From Fasciolopsis buskii (taxonomy: Eukaryota; Platyhelminthes; Trematoda; Plagiorchiida; Fasciolidae), in NCBI GenBank assembly GCA_008360955.1, contig LUCM01002320.1, positions 143,735-207,734 of the forward strand: a DNA stretch of 64,000 nucleotides, given 5' to 3'. The translations under genes were made by a program, and so were the position numbers. Shown here piece after piece: positions 24,628-37,100 of the stretch (its first letter is position 1; the number at the start of each line of letters is the position of its first letter). The notes below the pieces were generated by a model, which searched no databases, was not told the DNA's origin, and saw only the letters and a program-made list of their open reading frames with translations.

Positions 24628-24900
24628 AACACTTGCCCCGGAGCACAGGACCGGCTTCGGGGTTATTGTCGTTCTTCAGGTATGTGTACCCGGTGCTCTC
24701 TTGACCAAACATCCACATACTTGTACACTCCGAATTGATATTTCTCAGCAAAATCGAACCTGTAGCATCAGGAGTGTGCATGGAAGCTGTTCATCGAAGA
24801 GTCGACAGAAGAACCACAACTGTGGTTTGCCCATAATTCTTTGTCAGTTGGGCTGAGCGAACCTTAGGAACGAGGGCAGAATGCCCCAGAATATACTTAT
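24628..24900 (+). repeat. repeat module Y, copy 2
   Basis: It starts near 'ccccggagcacaggaccgg' and runs to 'aacgagggcagaatgcccc'. It is related to 23085-23345, forms a local palindrome with 24943-25092, and is part of the 768-bp inverted repeat. Confidence 0.75.
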
Positions 24901-24942
24901 GTATATATAGACGCAGTAAGTGTTATTCGGATGAGTGAACAT

Positions 24943-25092
24943 GTATATTCTGGGGCATTCTGCCCTCGTTCATAATGTCGGCTCAGCCGAACTGACAAGG
25001 AAATATGAGCAAATCACGGTTGTGGTTCTTCTGTGTACTCTTCGACGAGAGCTTCCACGCACACTCCTGATGCTACAGCTTGGATTCTGTTG
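24943..25092 (-). repeat. repeat module Y, inverted partial copy
   Basis: It is the complement of about 24745-24897 with modest divergence ('ggggcattctgccctcgtt', 'ggttgtggttcttctgt', 'cacactcctgatgctacag'). Together with copy 2 it makes a hairpin-capable palindrome with a loop of about 45 bases. A TA tract follows at 25093-25118. Confidence 0.8.
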
Positions 25093-25474
25093 ATATATAT
25101 ATATATATATATATATATTCCATTTTTGCGTTTAATCAGATGCATATGCCTTCTTGTGTTCTCTACTGATGCAGCATGTCGGCTAATGGCGTTTGTCGTT
25201 TAAGGTTCCTTCGCTTTGGCGTCAGTTTTTCTCATTGATTTACGGAGATTGAAGAATTCGTTGATTGTTGGATATTTCAAAAACTCGCTCGTTGATATAT
25301 TTCCTTGGCCTTCTTGCTTGAGGCCATTGCACTTTAAAAATTGAGTTCCCGGTTGGTAGTTTGGGTGTGCGCAAACTGTTGAGTTGTGCGTTGTTCAGTT
25401 TGGTTCGAGCAGCCATCCTCTCGGTACTGGATCGTATTTGTTGTAATTTCGAATAGAATTATAGTTTCTGAGCA

Positions 25475-25965
25475 TATGAAACTTAGTAGGCTACGCTGGT
25501 TAGGTCACGTGTTGCGTATGGCGAACAATCTTCTACCAAACAGTGTCCTATTTTGCGTTTTTCCCACGGAGTAGAGAACGCCATGTGGAGGTCAGCTTAT
25601 GACATGGCGACGTGGAATGAGAAAATGCACAGCGAACTTAGTTATAGTACGTGTCTCACGCCTTCGTGGTTGGGGTCCGAAAGACTCGTCAACCAGCTGG
25701 CTAGAGACATTAAAGGATATGGCAGTGAACCGTAAGCAGTGACGATCGTGTTGTTATTTTCTATCGAATCAGAATGTTTGAAAAGGTACATTTTTGCAAT
25801 GTGCTTACTACTGCAGCATTTTAATCTTTTTCAGCCTTTGTAGGTCTACTCCTTATTCCCCTTGGGTATTCGTTCTTTTTATAGACATGTAACCTTGGGG
25901 AAAAGGCAGCGGTCGGTGAGGCTTGCCTTACTGTTTAAAGCTGATTGATAATTATTTTTATTATT
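25475..25965 (+). mobile_element. RTE-type LINE 3' fragment
   Basis: It starts at 'gaaacttagtaggctacgctgg' and encodes RLRWLGHVLRMANN, the typical RTE C-terminal motif. It runs colinear with 36690-37160 through 'ccccttggg', 'ggcagcggtcggtgaggc' and 'cttactgttta' to a decayed 3' repeat. The frame is broken by indels. Confidence 0.8.
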
Positions 25966-26414
25966 ATTCTATGAGGGATGTTCAGGAGTTGGTATAGAAC
26001 TACAGACAGGGCGATTCATTTTAACTGACCTACACATTAACATCAACAGGTAATAAGTGGGGGCGGCTTACAGAGCCCACCGTCAAGTGAGTTAAGTATG
26101 CCACCAAATTTCCGTTAACTCGGTTGCTTAGCCTGCATGTTCTCCACTCTGGCCGTGGATGAAGTTGATATTGATTAGTTCTCGTTATGTGAGTTCATCG
26201 ATATCAAAAATTGTTTGAGTATGTTTCTTCCACCTTTTCAACTTTTCACAATCGCTTCGTTCAACTGGATTGGGCATTTCCTTCCCTTTTTCCGTCTTCC
26301 GATAAGTCATTTCTGGAATCTAATAGATTTCCATTTTCACTTCTAATCGATGTTTGCAGCATTTGTGTACATGACAGTGGCTATCTGCAATGATAGCTTT
26401 TTGTTCAATTGCAG

Positions 26415-26517
26415 GACAAAAATCTATTGGTCGTCAGCCAGTTGTGTTTGGTTGATTTGGCTGGTTCAGAACGGGCTAATCGTGCCGGTACTCAAGGCGA
26501 TAGACTTAAAGAAGCAT
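26415..26517 (+). CDS. KIF23: KIF23 exon: motor, switch II
   Basis: The acceptor is 'tgttcaattgcag', the donor 'gcatgtaagt'. It opens DKNLLVVSQLCLVDLAGSER and ends at GDRLKEA plus one base (phase 1). DLAGSE is the kinesin switch II motif that senses the ATP gamma-phosphate. SQL.LVDLAGSER and the RL.EA ending are as in KIF23. A phase 0 start is inferred from the frame. Confidence 0.9.
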
Positions 26518-29500
26518 GTAAGTCTGCCTTATTTTCCATCATGCTGTATATACAAACTTGTATTTACCACGTCTAACTGTAGTTTTTCATTGCTGTTGAA
26601 TCGGGCTTTAGTTTAGCTCAGTTCAGTTCAGCTTTTGCAACCCTGCACAACCTCGCATCTCACACCATCACAAAGAAGTAGAGGACCAGAAGTATTGGAA
26701 AATCGACTGCAAGATAGTAAGTTGAACGACAGCATAAGAGAGATTTCAGGTGCAAAAACGTCGCTAACTGCGACATTGAGCCGTATCAACTATTCTCTCC
26801 AATCATCATTTTGGAAGATCTCTTGGGCTCCTACCCGGTAGTCTAGTTGGACGTACACTAGGCAGTTCATCGGTTAAATTCTTCACACTTTTACGATGTC
26901 TTCGACTGATCATTTGGACCCATCTTCCAATCTGGCTTAAGGAACAGCATACAACGAGACAGTCATTCTTTGATTAAAAGCACAATATGACCCAGTCACC
27001 TTAGCTAATTGTGAACTGAAGCATGTTCGAATGACTAAACTCTAGAACACAATAACTTGTGCCAAGCCTCTCAGTTCTCCCACCATATTCTACTAATACT
27101 ACGAAGACAACCGTGTTCAAACCAAAAGTCTTCGCACACGGCCTCAACGTCACCGATCTCGCTGCTGCTGTGTACACTCGACTTTTGATAGCCAGCCGGA
27201 AGTGAGACCGACGCCACAAACGCCTCAAATGGGTTAATGCTAACCGGGCCTTCTGTATGTTTGAAGACATTTCATCCGATATACTCACACCAATTAGGAC
27301 AATTACTCAAGTAACTAAGTCCGTCGACTTCACCCAGTTCTTGTGCGAAAAAGTTCGGTTCCAATCTAGTCCAGTCGCGCAGCAATATTTTGCACTTCGA
27401 AGGTGTAAAACGCGTTTCAGACATACCTAAAGTGTCATTTGGACGGCCAAGAGATATTTGCACCTTACTTGAGTCTTCAATTAGTCACCCAACGTCGTCT
27501 ACATGTTCTGTTTATAGTTGGAGCAAATATGACTGCGGCTATTCCGTTATCGTTTTAATTACGAAGTTAGAAAGAAAAGGAGAATGAACGTCAACCCTGA
27601 CGAATAACACCTCTTACGGTTTTCTCTCGGTGACCTAGTTTTTCTGAAAAAACACGATTCAAACAATAGAAGTTCTACCGTTAATCGAAGTCTGACAAGG
27701 CCCATGTGTTTCCCCCTCATAATGTTGCAATGCCAACAATTATTTTCGTTCACTAGCTCATTTCAGACTTCCTTCACGGTTGATGGTAAAGCTCGCTTAT
27801 ATATGTATATATATATATATATATAATATATATATATATATAATCGACTAGGGAGAGATTACAAAGTTAACGGCGTGTCAGAAAATTTGTCCATAGAGCC
27901 TGTATGTCACAAAGAAAATACTCAAGTATCCTGTTAACAGCCTTAGTGATATTGAAATATTCATATGGCCATTCTTTTACGCTTAATTTTACCGATCGTT
28001 AGATGCTAAACGAGAATAAATGCGGTCTACTAAAGTTGTGCAGAAAACGCGAAATTTTTCATAGTTTGCACACTGTGGTTGTTCGTAGAGCTGATGCGTT
28101 ATGGTTTCAGTTCGGGCCATCCGTGGTTAACAGATGAGTTGCTTAGGTAGTTGTTTTAAGGCACGGCAGCAGCTACGAGAAAAACTCACGAGTTCATTTC
28201 GACGGGAGAAAAAACAGCTTTGATTTTTTGTCTCTGAAAACAATGTTTGCTTTTTCCCAGCAACAAAACTGACCATTTCGACTGTGAAGTGAGACGTTGT
28301 GGAAATAAGTTTACCTAGTGATGAAGCACCCTTGTGATCGAAGATCTGTTTTCTTGACTGGTTGTTCGCTTTCCCCCTCATTGTAAAATCCTTTATTGTA
28401 GTATAAAGTGTTTACTTCTAATATATTCGGTCATTTCTATTGTTTCACAAATGCGTTTGCAAAACCTGGCTTTACGAATTCGTCTTCCGGTGCTGTTGTG
28501 AAAAACTGGTGTCTTATGACGACCTTCGTAAGGAAAAATGGATGATTGGGAATTGTGCGCATTCCCGCTTAAAATCCATATTTTGAAATTTGACGAATAA
28601 TATCACATGGAACATTGTTTTTCGATAAAGTCCGAAAACTTTTGATTCTTCTGTACTACGCGTTTGTAACCATCGGATACTGTACAGTCGTCCTCGATCT
28701 TCTAATGAATGTAATCTATGATTTTAAGCTCAAGCTAAGGGGCAGATTATCCTGCATATTTTGCCGTTAATGACTGGTTTTGGTGGAGAGGTAATGGGCT
28801 GGCCTGAATTTCGGAAACAATAATAGCACAATATTGCTGCCTTCATATATGTTTCACCCTCCAATTCCAGCAAGTATTAATGGCTCTCTCATGAATCTGC
28901 GTAAATGCATTGAAATGTTACGAGAAATGCAACGCTCGGGTCAATGGACTCAAGGACTGGCTACACCTGGAGGAACTCACCGTGTCGTACCATATCGCGA
29001 TAAACGTCTAACTCACTTATTCAAAAACTTTTTCGAGGGTAACGGCCGCGTTGTAATGCTAATTTGCGTACATCAGTCAGTGGAGGATTACGAGGAGACT
29101 ATGGTATGTTGCTCTTCAATTTCGCCCATATTTATAGGCATTGTCGAAACTCATGCAACAAGTGTTGTATAAACACTTCTTTAGGTAGCAACATAAAAAA
29201 CCAAATACCTGAATTCGCATTCCTTTTACTCTGCGAGAACTGTAAATTCCTTTCGGCAATACGCCGTAAGCTTTCGTGTTGCCCATCAAGTGAATAGGCT
29301 TGAAATTTAATCGGTATCTCGTTTTAGTCACCATATGGATATCTGTCATGGCGCACTGCGAGGTCGCTAGAGAGAACAGTGAGATTTATTCGCGGCAATT
29401 CGACGTATATATTGATGGAGATCCGGTAATAATAAACAAGAACAATCACTGTGCGCGCCACTTCTCGTCATTTGTCTTTCGGTCGGTTTGTAAATGCAGT

Positions 29501-31109
29501 GAAGTTTTAGAAACTCTACCTCAGTATCCACGTGTTAGGTGATTCACTGAATTGTTACATCCACAACGACAAAACTTCCACTATTCGCGGCACATTCTCT
29601 TTTGTTCTGCTTATAAGGTTTTTCTTATTTTATTCGTATATAATAAGGAAACAACTTGGGAGGGATATGAAAGCGGGATAGCTTTCTCGAACTTCCTTCT
29701 GTACGATTTCCCGCATTCTTTCGGAGTTAGGTCATAATTAGTCGACACTTGCGTTCAACTGTCTCAGTGCTATCTCGTCTGCATAGGTCTGGAACATATT
29801 TTTGGGTAGGCACTGTAAGGTGGACTGATTGTCCGTGCATTGCTCTAAAATGTTTGAGCAGATGTGCGCCTGCTGGCTGTTTTGGGAGAGAGACATATTC
29901 TTACGTAATGCCGAATATTCTAAACAAATCCTAGTGATTTTGACATAACTCCGAAATAACGTGGGAAATTGTATGGAAATGTCCGTTTTGTAAGTGTTCT
30001 ACAGGTCACCGCATGACATGCATCTGACAACAGATTAAGGCGCTCGTTTTCTGCTATTGCGCATGATAATTATTTTCTTACGCAATTAATTTATGCTCCA
30101 TATCCTCTGACAATTGGATTGGCTAAATATTGTCTCACTCTATCCATCTAATGGTACATGAAGTACCGGTAATAAACTACTCCGGGATTAGGCAAAATGC
30201 CTTCTGTCGTAAGATTTCAACATGAATATAGGTAACTTTGTGGTCACTTTCAGATGCGATTGATTTCCTCCGTAAAAGACGTTCTTGGCAGTTTGTTCGT
30301 TTAATTTTGTCCGAATGGTGGTCTTGTTTAGCTTAAAACGCTGGAAGTATTTAAACATAAAAAGTAAAATAAGCCGAGGTTTTTTTAATGGGTTCATTGT
30401 CCCTTACAAAAAGATTGTACCGTTCGCTCACTGCATCAGTGTCACCGTAACAAGGTAGGTACTTGATGCAACACACTTAAATGACCTCGACGCAACGTCA
30501 ACTTTGATCTAAATCAGTGTTCTTCCTAAACGAAAATGTCTCTTTTTAATCAACCAGGATTATTTGATCGCAGTCGACGTAATATATCCCAGGTGTAAAG
30601 AATTAACTTTAACGGATGATGCAGTCTCGGGTAGTATTCGATAAAACGAGTTCCTTTGTTAAACTAGCGAATTAGTTAGCATTTATGAATATAGACTATT
30701 ATAAGCTCTACAACTCTTCTGAAACGTTTTTGAAGTTTCTCATACTCCAGTAAGGTTTCCTTTCTCATGTCCACTCTGGCACCCCAGGTCACCCATGTTT
30801 TACTAACCCTATAACAGCCTGCGAACAAATATACTAAGAACCTGTAACTAAATTCACAACATTTACTGCTGTTTCTTTATAGCGTAAGCAGCTTTAAAAC
30901 ATGAAAGGACCCATTCATTCATTTAACGAGAACCACGTCAATCCTATCGACGGGTTTCCGTGGTACTTCGTAATAACTTCCTGGATTTAGAACCACCACG
31001 ACCCAGATACTGATGGTGCCAGCTCGTGGTCGGCTAACCTTCAGTTCAATTACCATTCCCCTATCGGCGATGCGGCGGTGTGTCAGATAATGTGGGGTTC
31101 CATCTGGCG

Positions 31110-31143
<34 letters not shown>

Positions 31144-34100
31144 TTTGGCAGTTTGCCCGAGCTTGGATTTCTACCACAAGGTAGAATGAATAAAGGAAAG
31201 CAGAGCAAAGGGAGAAAAATCTCATACGTGCACAACTGACTGTGTAAGTTAATCAAACCACCTAATGTCATTCACTTTTCTTCATGCTAGTAGGCAGAGG
31301 CAAACATTCCGTGTGAACCCCCTACTTTGACTCTGTGAACGACTGCCCCAAACCAAAAGGTTCACCTATAATAACTCCAAGTGTTCGTCAGAATGTCGCC
31401 TAAAAAAATACTGGTCTTCTCTCCCACCACTTCTGCTGGCCAGTCAATCAAGATATTAGTCAGTTTCTTTGATGAAAGCCAAACCAAAGGTAATCCAGCA
31501 GACTGGACCCTCTCCAATGTTGATGAATGGCCGGGAATACAGTTATATATATAGCATTTTTTGTCCCCAGCAGTTACCAACCATCTTCATCTATTGGGCC
31601 CCAACCACGATGGTGGGAAGCACAAATTAGGGCCAAAACTGAAGCTAACTTATTCATACCTCTGCGCCAGGTTATAGCCTGACCGCCGCGTCGCCTCTTT
31701 CAGCCTTGAGACTAACGCCTTAGCCATTATGCGAAATTCTACTCCACTTCGTCCTAGTTTGTAACCGACCAGTTGTGAAACATCGATCCTCAGCCGAGCG
31801 GTCGCACGTTTAACTGTACATTTTTTATCTACGTTTTCTTTAGGAGCACGAGTAGGATTTACTGGCAACTTGTGTTCGTTCTCCTCTGTCTGAAAGTTCT
31901 AAAGACCCTTCACGACTAGAAATATCGTCACTTACCTTTTAGACGGTTCGTGTTCAACGAACTTTGCTGAGTAGACACGGATATCTGATGGGAACGGTAG
32001 ACTGTCGTTTTTGATTACCATTTTCTTCCGATTTCTTCCTTCATCTAATGAAACTGCACCCTAAGGAACTTTGTGGCTGCGACGTGGGACAGCATTTTAA
32101 TACAACAAATCGCTCGACAGGCCGGTGAAACGTGGTTCACGTTGGCCGCCCTTTGAAGAACACTACATAAGATGCAGTTGTCACTGTATGGTCAAGTGTT
32201 ACTTGCTGTCTGGAATAACGGCTAAGACAAACTGCTCAATTTAACAAAAGTGTAGTGGAAGGTTGAAGTGATCCACACAACCTTTGTTGCTGTAACCCTA
32301 AGAATATGCTGTGAATCGATAATGAGGACTTGTACTTACCAGCCAGTCAGCGCACAAGTCCATAAAAATACGAATCCAAATGGGTTTATTCTTATACCTC
32401 TACGTAAGGTCTGGTTCTTAACTTAGTGGTATGCTCAACCAGTCGGTGTTTCGCGTACACGACAAATTAAATCTATTTTCAACACTAACATCCCTTATTT
32501 ATTTGTTGCTTTTAGGGCGTTTTTTGCGGACTCGCGTTGTGTCAGATTTCTGACTGAAAAGCACGTGATGTCATTGTTTCGCGTGTGCGGTTTGCTCTAT
32601 GCATCAGTTGTATTTGTATGGTTCTCGGACAATGTTTCGATTGGCAGAATCGGTGGTGTTTTTGCATTCGGGACGTTGCTACTTCTTTAGATTTACTCAT
32701 CGAAACTCTGAACTGAACTGAAGCTGTTCTAAATGGGACGAAATTCAACCACAGCCTGAGCGAAAGTACTCAGACGGCTAAATTTTCGACGTTTGAAAGT
32801 AAAGGACGGGGGTTCAAATGCTACTATCCTCGATCAACTTGCCCACTTGACAGCCTTCTGTTAGCTGCAGCCTTTTTCCCGAAAATGATATACATCTTCG
32901 TTTCAATAATGAACGAAGAAAAGCAGAAAATATGGTCGACCATATAGCCAGCTTGAGTTAGTTGCGATAGACTTGTCAGTCTTGGTTGATCACAAAGATC
33001 ACGGGAGTTGGTTAATGCTTAGGGACTGAATTGTCCTTCTACTCAGAAGTACTCGCGAGCTTGTCGAGAGTTGAATACAGACGGTTGCATGTATATCCGC
33101 ACTTTGACTTAACGTACTTGATTTGCAGAGTTATATGCTACTTGACGTGTCTATCGGGTAGAATTCGGGAAACAGATACTAAATTAATAGATGCCAGTTG
33201 ACACAGTTCGTGCCTTTGATCACTTTGAACAGAACGGATAGATGATATAGATTGCGAGCTGCAAGCATTTTTTTTAGTCTTAACGGCGAACGTAAGGCAT
33301 GTTAATTGACATTAGAATGAGATGAGGAGCAACGCAATGAAAAACAAACAGTGTCGGCAAACTCAGCAAAATATTTCGCAGAAGCCGATTGGCTAACGCC
33401 AGGGCGGGCACATTATGGGTCGACATTTTTCGCCTATAGTGGTGACTTCGGTGTGCGAATCGATAAAGCCTCGAAAGGCCAACAGTATCCGGTTAGGATT
33501 CCATAGACTTACTTGGAATGCTTGGTCGGGGTTAATTTGGTGACCGAAGGTCACACGATGCTTCGCGACTGAGGAGGGCAGGTTCCTCGGGCTCGATTTT
33601 TGTGCGAGCCAAAGGTTGATCATTTGTTTCCCTAACCACTTGGGTACATACTCCAATCCGTTGCCCGAGACTTCGATCCGATCTGCTTATATATGTCACC
33701 ATAGCTGTTCACTCATCCGAATAACACTTACTGCGTCTATATATACATAAGTATATTCTGGGGCATTCTGCCCTCGTTCCTAAGGTTCGCTCAGCCCAAC
33801 TGACAAAGAATTATGGGCAAACCACAGTTGTGGTTCTTCTGTCGACTCTTCGATGAACAGCTTCCATGCACACTCCTGATGCTACAGGTTCGATTTTGCT
33901 GAGAAATATCAATTCGGAGTGTACAAGTATGTGGATGTTTGGTCAAGAGAGCACCGGGTACACATACCTGAAGAACGACAATAACCCCGAAGCCGGTCCT
34001 GTGCTCCGGGGCAAGTGTTGTTCACTCATCCAAATACTAATTACTGCGTACAAAAAAGTGCACGAAAAGGTAGACAATCGATAGACATACGCATTACGTG

Positions 34101-37100
34101 TCCAAGCCACCGAAGGCGATGTGGGGCGATTATCTCAGTCAGAGGACGATTGTCTGCACCCAACGCACCTCATCGTTGCTCGCCCGATATTCCCACCAAA
34201 CACGAACAATGCTTCGGAGACACCGTGGTCGAACATAGAAAATCGCCGGGCATCTTCAACACAGATAGAACAGGTCTCGCAACCGTAAAGTAGATCACTA
34301 CGAACTGCGGCATTGTACACCCTTCCCTTGGGGGAAAACTGGATGTCATGGCGGCACCACAAGTGTTGCAGGTTCGCAAAAACTCCGCCAGATGTGATCA
34401 GACTCTCGAGGTACTTAAAGCTATTGACCACTTCTAACCGATCACTACAAAGGGTGAATGCAAGCACAGCATTATGCCAATGTTGAATATGTGACTTGCA
34501 TTTGAATGTGCAAGGCGGTCAGGCTATAACCTGGCGCAGAGGTATGAATAAGTTAGCTTCAGTTTTGGCCCTAATTTGTGCTTCCCACCATCGTGGTTGG
34601 GGCCCAATAGATGAAGATGGTTGGTAACTGCTGGGGACAAAAAATGCTATATATATAACTGTATTCCCGGCCATTCATCAACATTGGAGAGGGTCCAGTC
34701 TGCTGGATTACCTTTGGTTTGGCTTTCATCAAAGAAACTGACTAATATCTTGATTGACTGGCCAGCAGAAGTGGTGGGAGAGAAGACCAGTATTTTTTTA
34801 GGCGACATTCTGACGAACACTTGGAGTTATTATAGGTGAACCTTTTGGTTTGGGGCAGTCGTTCACAGAGTCAAAGTAGGGGGTTCACACGGAATGTTTG
34901 CCTCTGCCTACTAGCATGAAGAAAAGTGAATGACATTAGGTGGTTTGATTAACTTACACAGTCAGTTGTGCACGTATGAGATTTTTCTCCCTTTGCTCTG
35001 CTTTCCTTTATTCATTCTGCCTTGTGGTAGAAATCCAAGCTCGGGCAAGCTGCCAAATATATGTATATATACATATATATATATATACGTACATATACAT
35101 GTATACATATATATATATATATATAATTGAACTGAAGGTTAGCCGACCACGAGCTGGCACCATCAGTATCTGGGTTAAGGTAGCCGAAGAGATGGATATA
35201 GCAGTCGCTTCAGGTAACAACCAGACACTGTTTAAGCCTGTACGTGACAACAATGGGCGGTGAATTCTGATTGGTGAAGTCGTGTTCGATAGGAATAGAG
35301 AACTCATGCAAGGTAGACAGCAAACGCTGGACCGTCGGGCCGCGCACTTCAAGTATTAGTTTAGCTGGCCGTACGCTACCGTAGTTTGGCCGACTTTTGT
35401 AGCTGCGAATCCTTGGGACGGTTCACTTGATCCCCCAACAGATTTAGAAGTGAAGTCGAATATTCGACTTCTGAAGACAGGAAAAGCAACAGATCTCGAC
35501 GATCTTCGCCAATTCTTTTCAAATTGGGTGCAGAAGCTCTACTGAACCCACTTAGCTCTTTGCTTCAAGATATTTGGAATTAGGAGCGTATTCCATTATT
35601 GTGGGGTGAGTCACTGGTTGTACCCTTTCTCAAAAAAGCCACATGGAGTGACTGTGACAATCATCGTGGGATTAGTTTAATTCCGATAGTTGCTAAGGTG
35701 TTAACTTCGATAATGCTGCATCGTTTGGTACCGATTCGCGAGAGTAATACCCGCGAACACCAGGCTGGATTTCGTCCGGGTCGAGGTTGCATCGACCAGA
35801 TATTCACTCTCCGACAAATACTCGAAACGCGCCACACGCACCGCCGCCCTACGATCGTAGTCTTCCTCGACTTGAAAGGTGCTTTCGACTCCGTGGATCG
35901 ACCGGCACTACTCGGTGCTCTCAACCGGAAGGGTTCGCCAACGAAGTTTGTGAACCTGTTGCGAGCATTGTACTCGCATAACTATGGTCGCGTTAGGGTA
36001 TACGGTGAACTGTCAAGTTCATTCGAAACGAATAGTGGCGTTCGACAAGTGTCCCATCTCTATTCGTGTTCAACGTCGTGATGGACGATGTGATGAAAGA
36101 TGCTTTACGAGGTCTCCAGGAAATGAGAGGAAGCTATGTGACCTAGATTCCGCAGATGACTTTGTGTGCCTTTTCGAGTCTGCATACCTTGCACAACGGG
36201 CATTAGATAGACTGTCGAGATCGGTTGCTCGCTTCGGCATGTGCTTTGCACCTTCGAAGTGCAAAGTGCTGTTGCAGGACTGGACGACAGCAGCGCCGAA
36301 CGTGATGCTGGATTGAGAGGAACTGACAACTGTGGACCGTTTTTCCCACCTAGGTAGCTGCATGTCGAACGATGGTAACTCAGCAGTGGTGGTAATTGCG
36401 CGTATTTCGAAGACTCGAGCAGCTCACGGTGGACTGAATCACTTGTACCGTTGGTCCGATATTTGACTGAAGTTGAAAGGCCGTGTATACTGTGCTGCAG
36501 TGCGTTCAGTTCTGTTGTACGGTCGCGAGACACGGAGTATGCTTGTGGGAGATGTTTGTCGGCTAGAGGTTTTCGATCACCGATGTTTGCGTAGTATGGC
36601 TAGGATTGGATGGATTGACCGGGAGAGTAATGTAGAAGTGAGGAATCTATTAGTGGGTGTTGGCTCTCAGAATACCTTGTTTCAGTGTATGAAACTTAGT
36701 AGATTACGCTAGTTGGATCACGTGTTGCGTATGGCGAACACTCGTCTACCATACCGTGCCCTATTTTGTGTTCCTCCCAAGGAATGGAAGAAGCCACCTG
36801 GGGGTCAACATACGACGTGGAAACGTGGGGTGAGAAAACGTACAGCGAACTTAGGTAAAGTAGGTGTCTCACATCTCCGTGGTTGGGGTCTGAAAGAGCC
36901 GTCAACTAGCTGGCTAGAGACATTGAAGTATGTGGCAGTGGACCGTGAACAGTGGCGATCGTGTTGTTATTTTCTATCGAATCAGAATGGTTGAAAGAAT
37001 CTGTTTGTACAGTTAGAGTGTGTTCTGTGTGTTGACTACTGCTCCCTTTGTAGGTCCGCTCCTTGTTCCCCTTGGATATTAACTCTTTTTATAGAAACAT

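Larger units (their letters stand above)
24174..24941 (+). repeat. left arm of a 768-bp indel-free inverted repeat
   Basis: Position x pairs with 58647 minus x on the opposite strand across the whole arm. Frames translated from both arms are identical in the parts compared. The arm contains the RTE fragment and module Y copy 2. Its mate is 33706-34473. The kinesin exons at 26415 and 28871 lie between the arms. Confidence 0.9.

Noticed and set aside
29324..29542. A frame reading ISVMAHCEVARE after a TTTTAG acceptor looked like the next kinesin exon.
   Set aside because: The exon at 39499 gives the clear VLRFAESSQEV match in the right phase; this one diverges at once and has no good donor.
31362..34839. 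A 72-residue frame conserved perfectly between 31362-31580 (minus) and 34621-34839 (plus).
   Set aside because: Identity reflects the recent inverted duplication of module A, not selection on protein; no family motif and no splice context.
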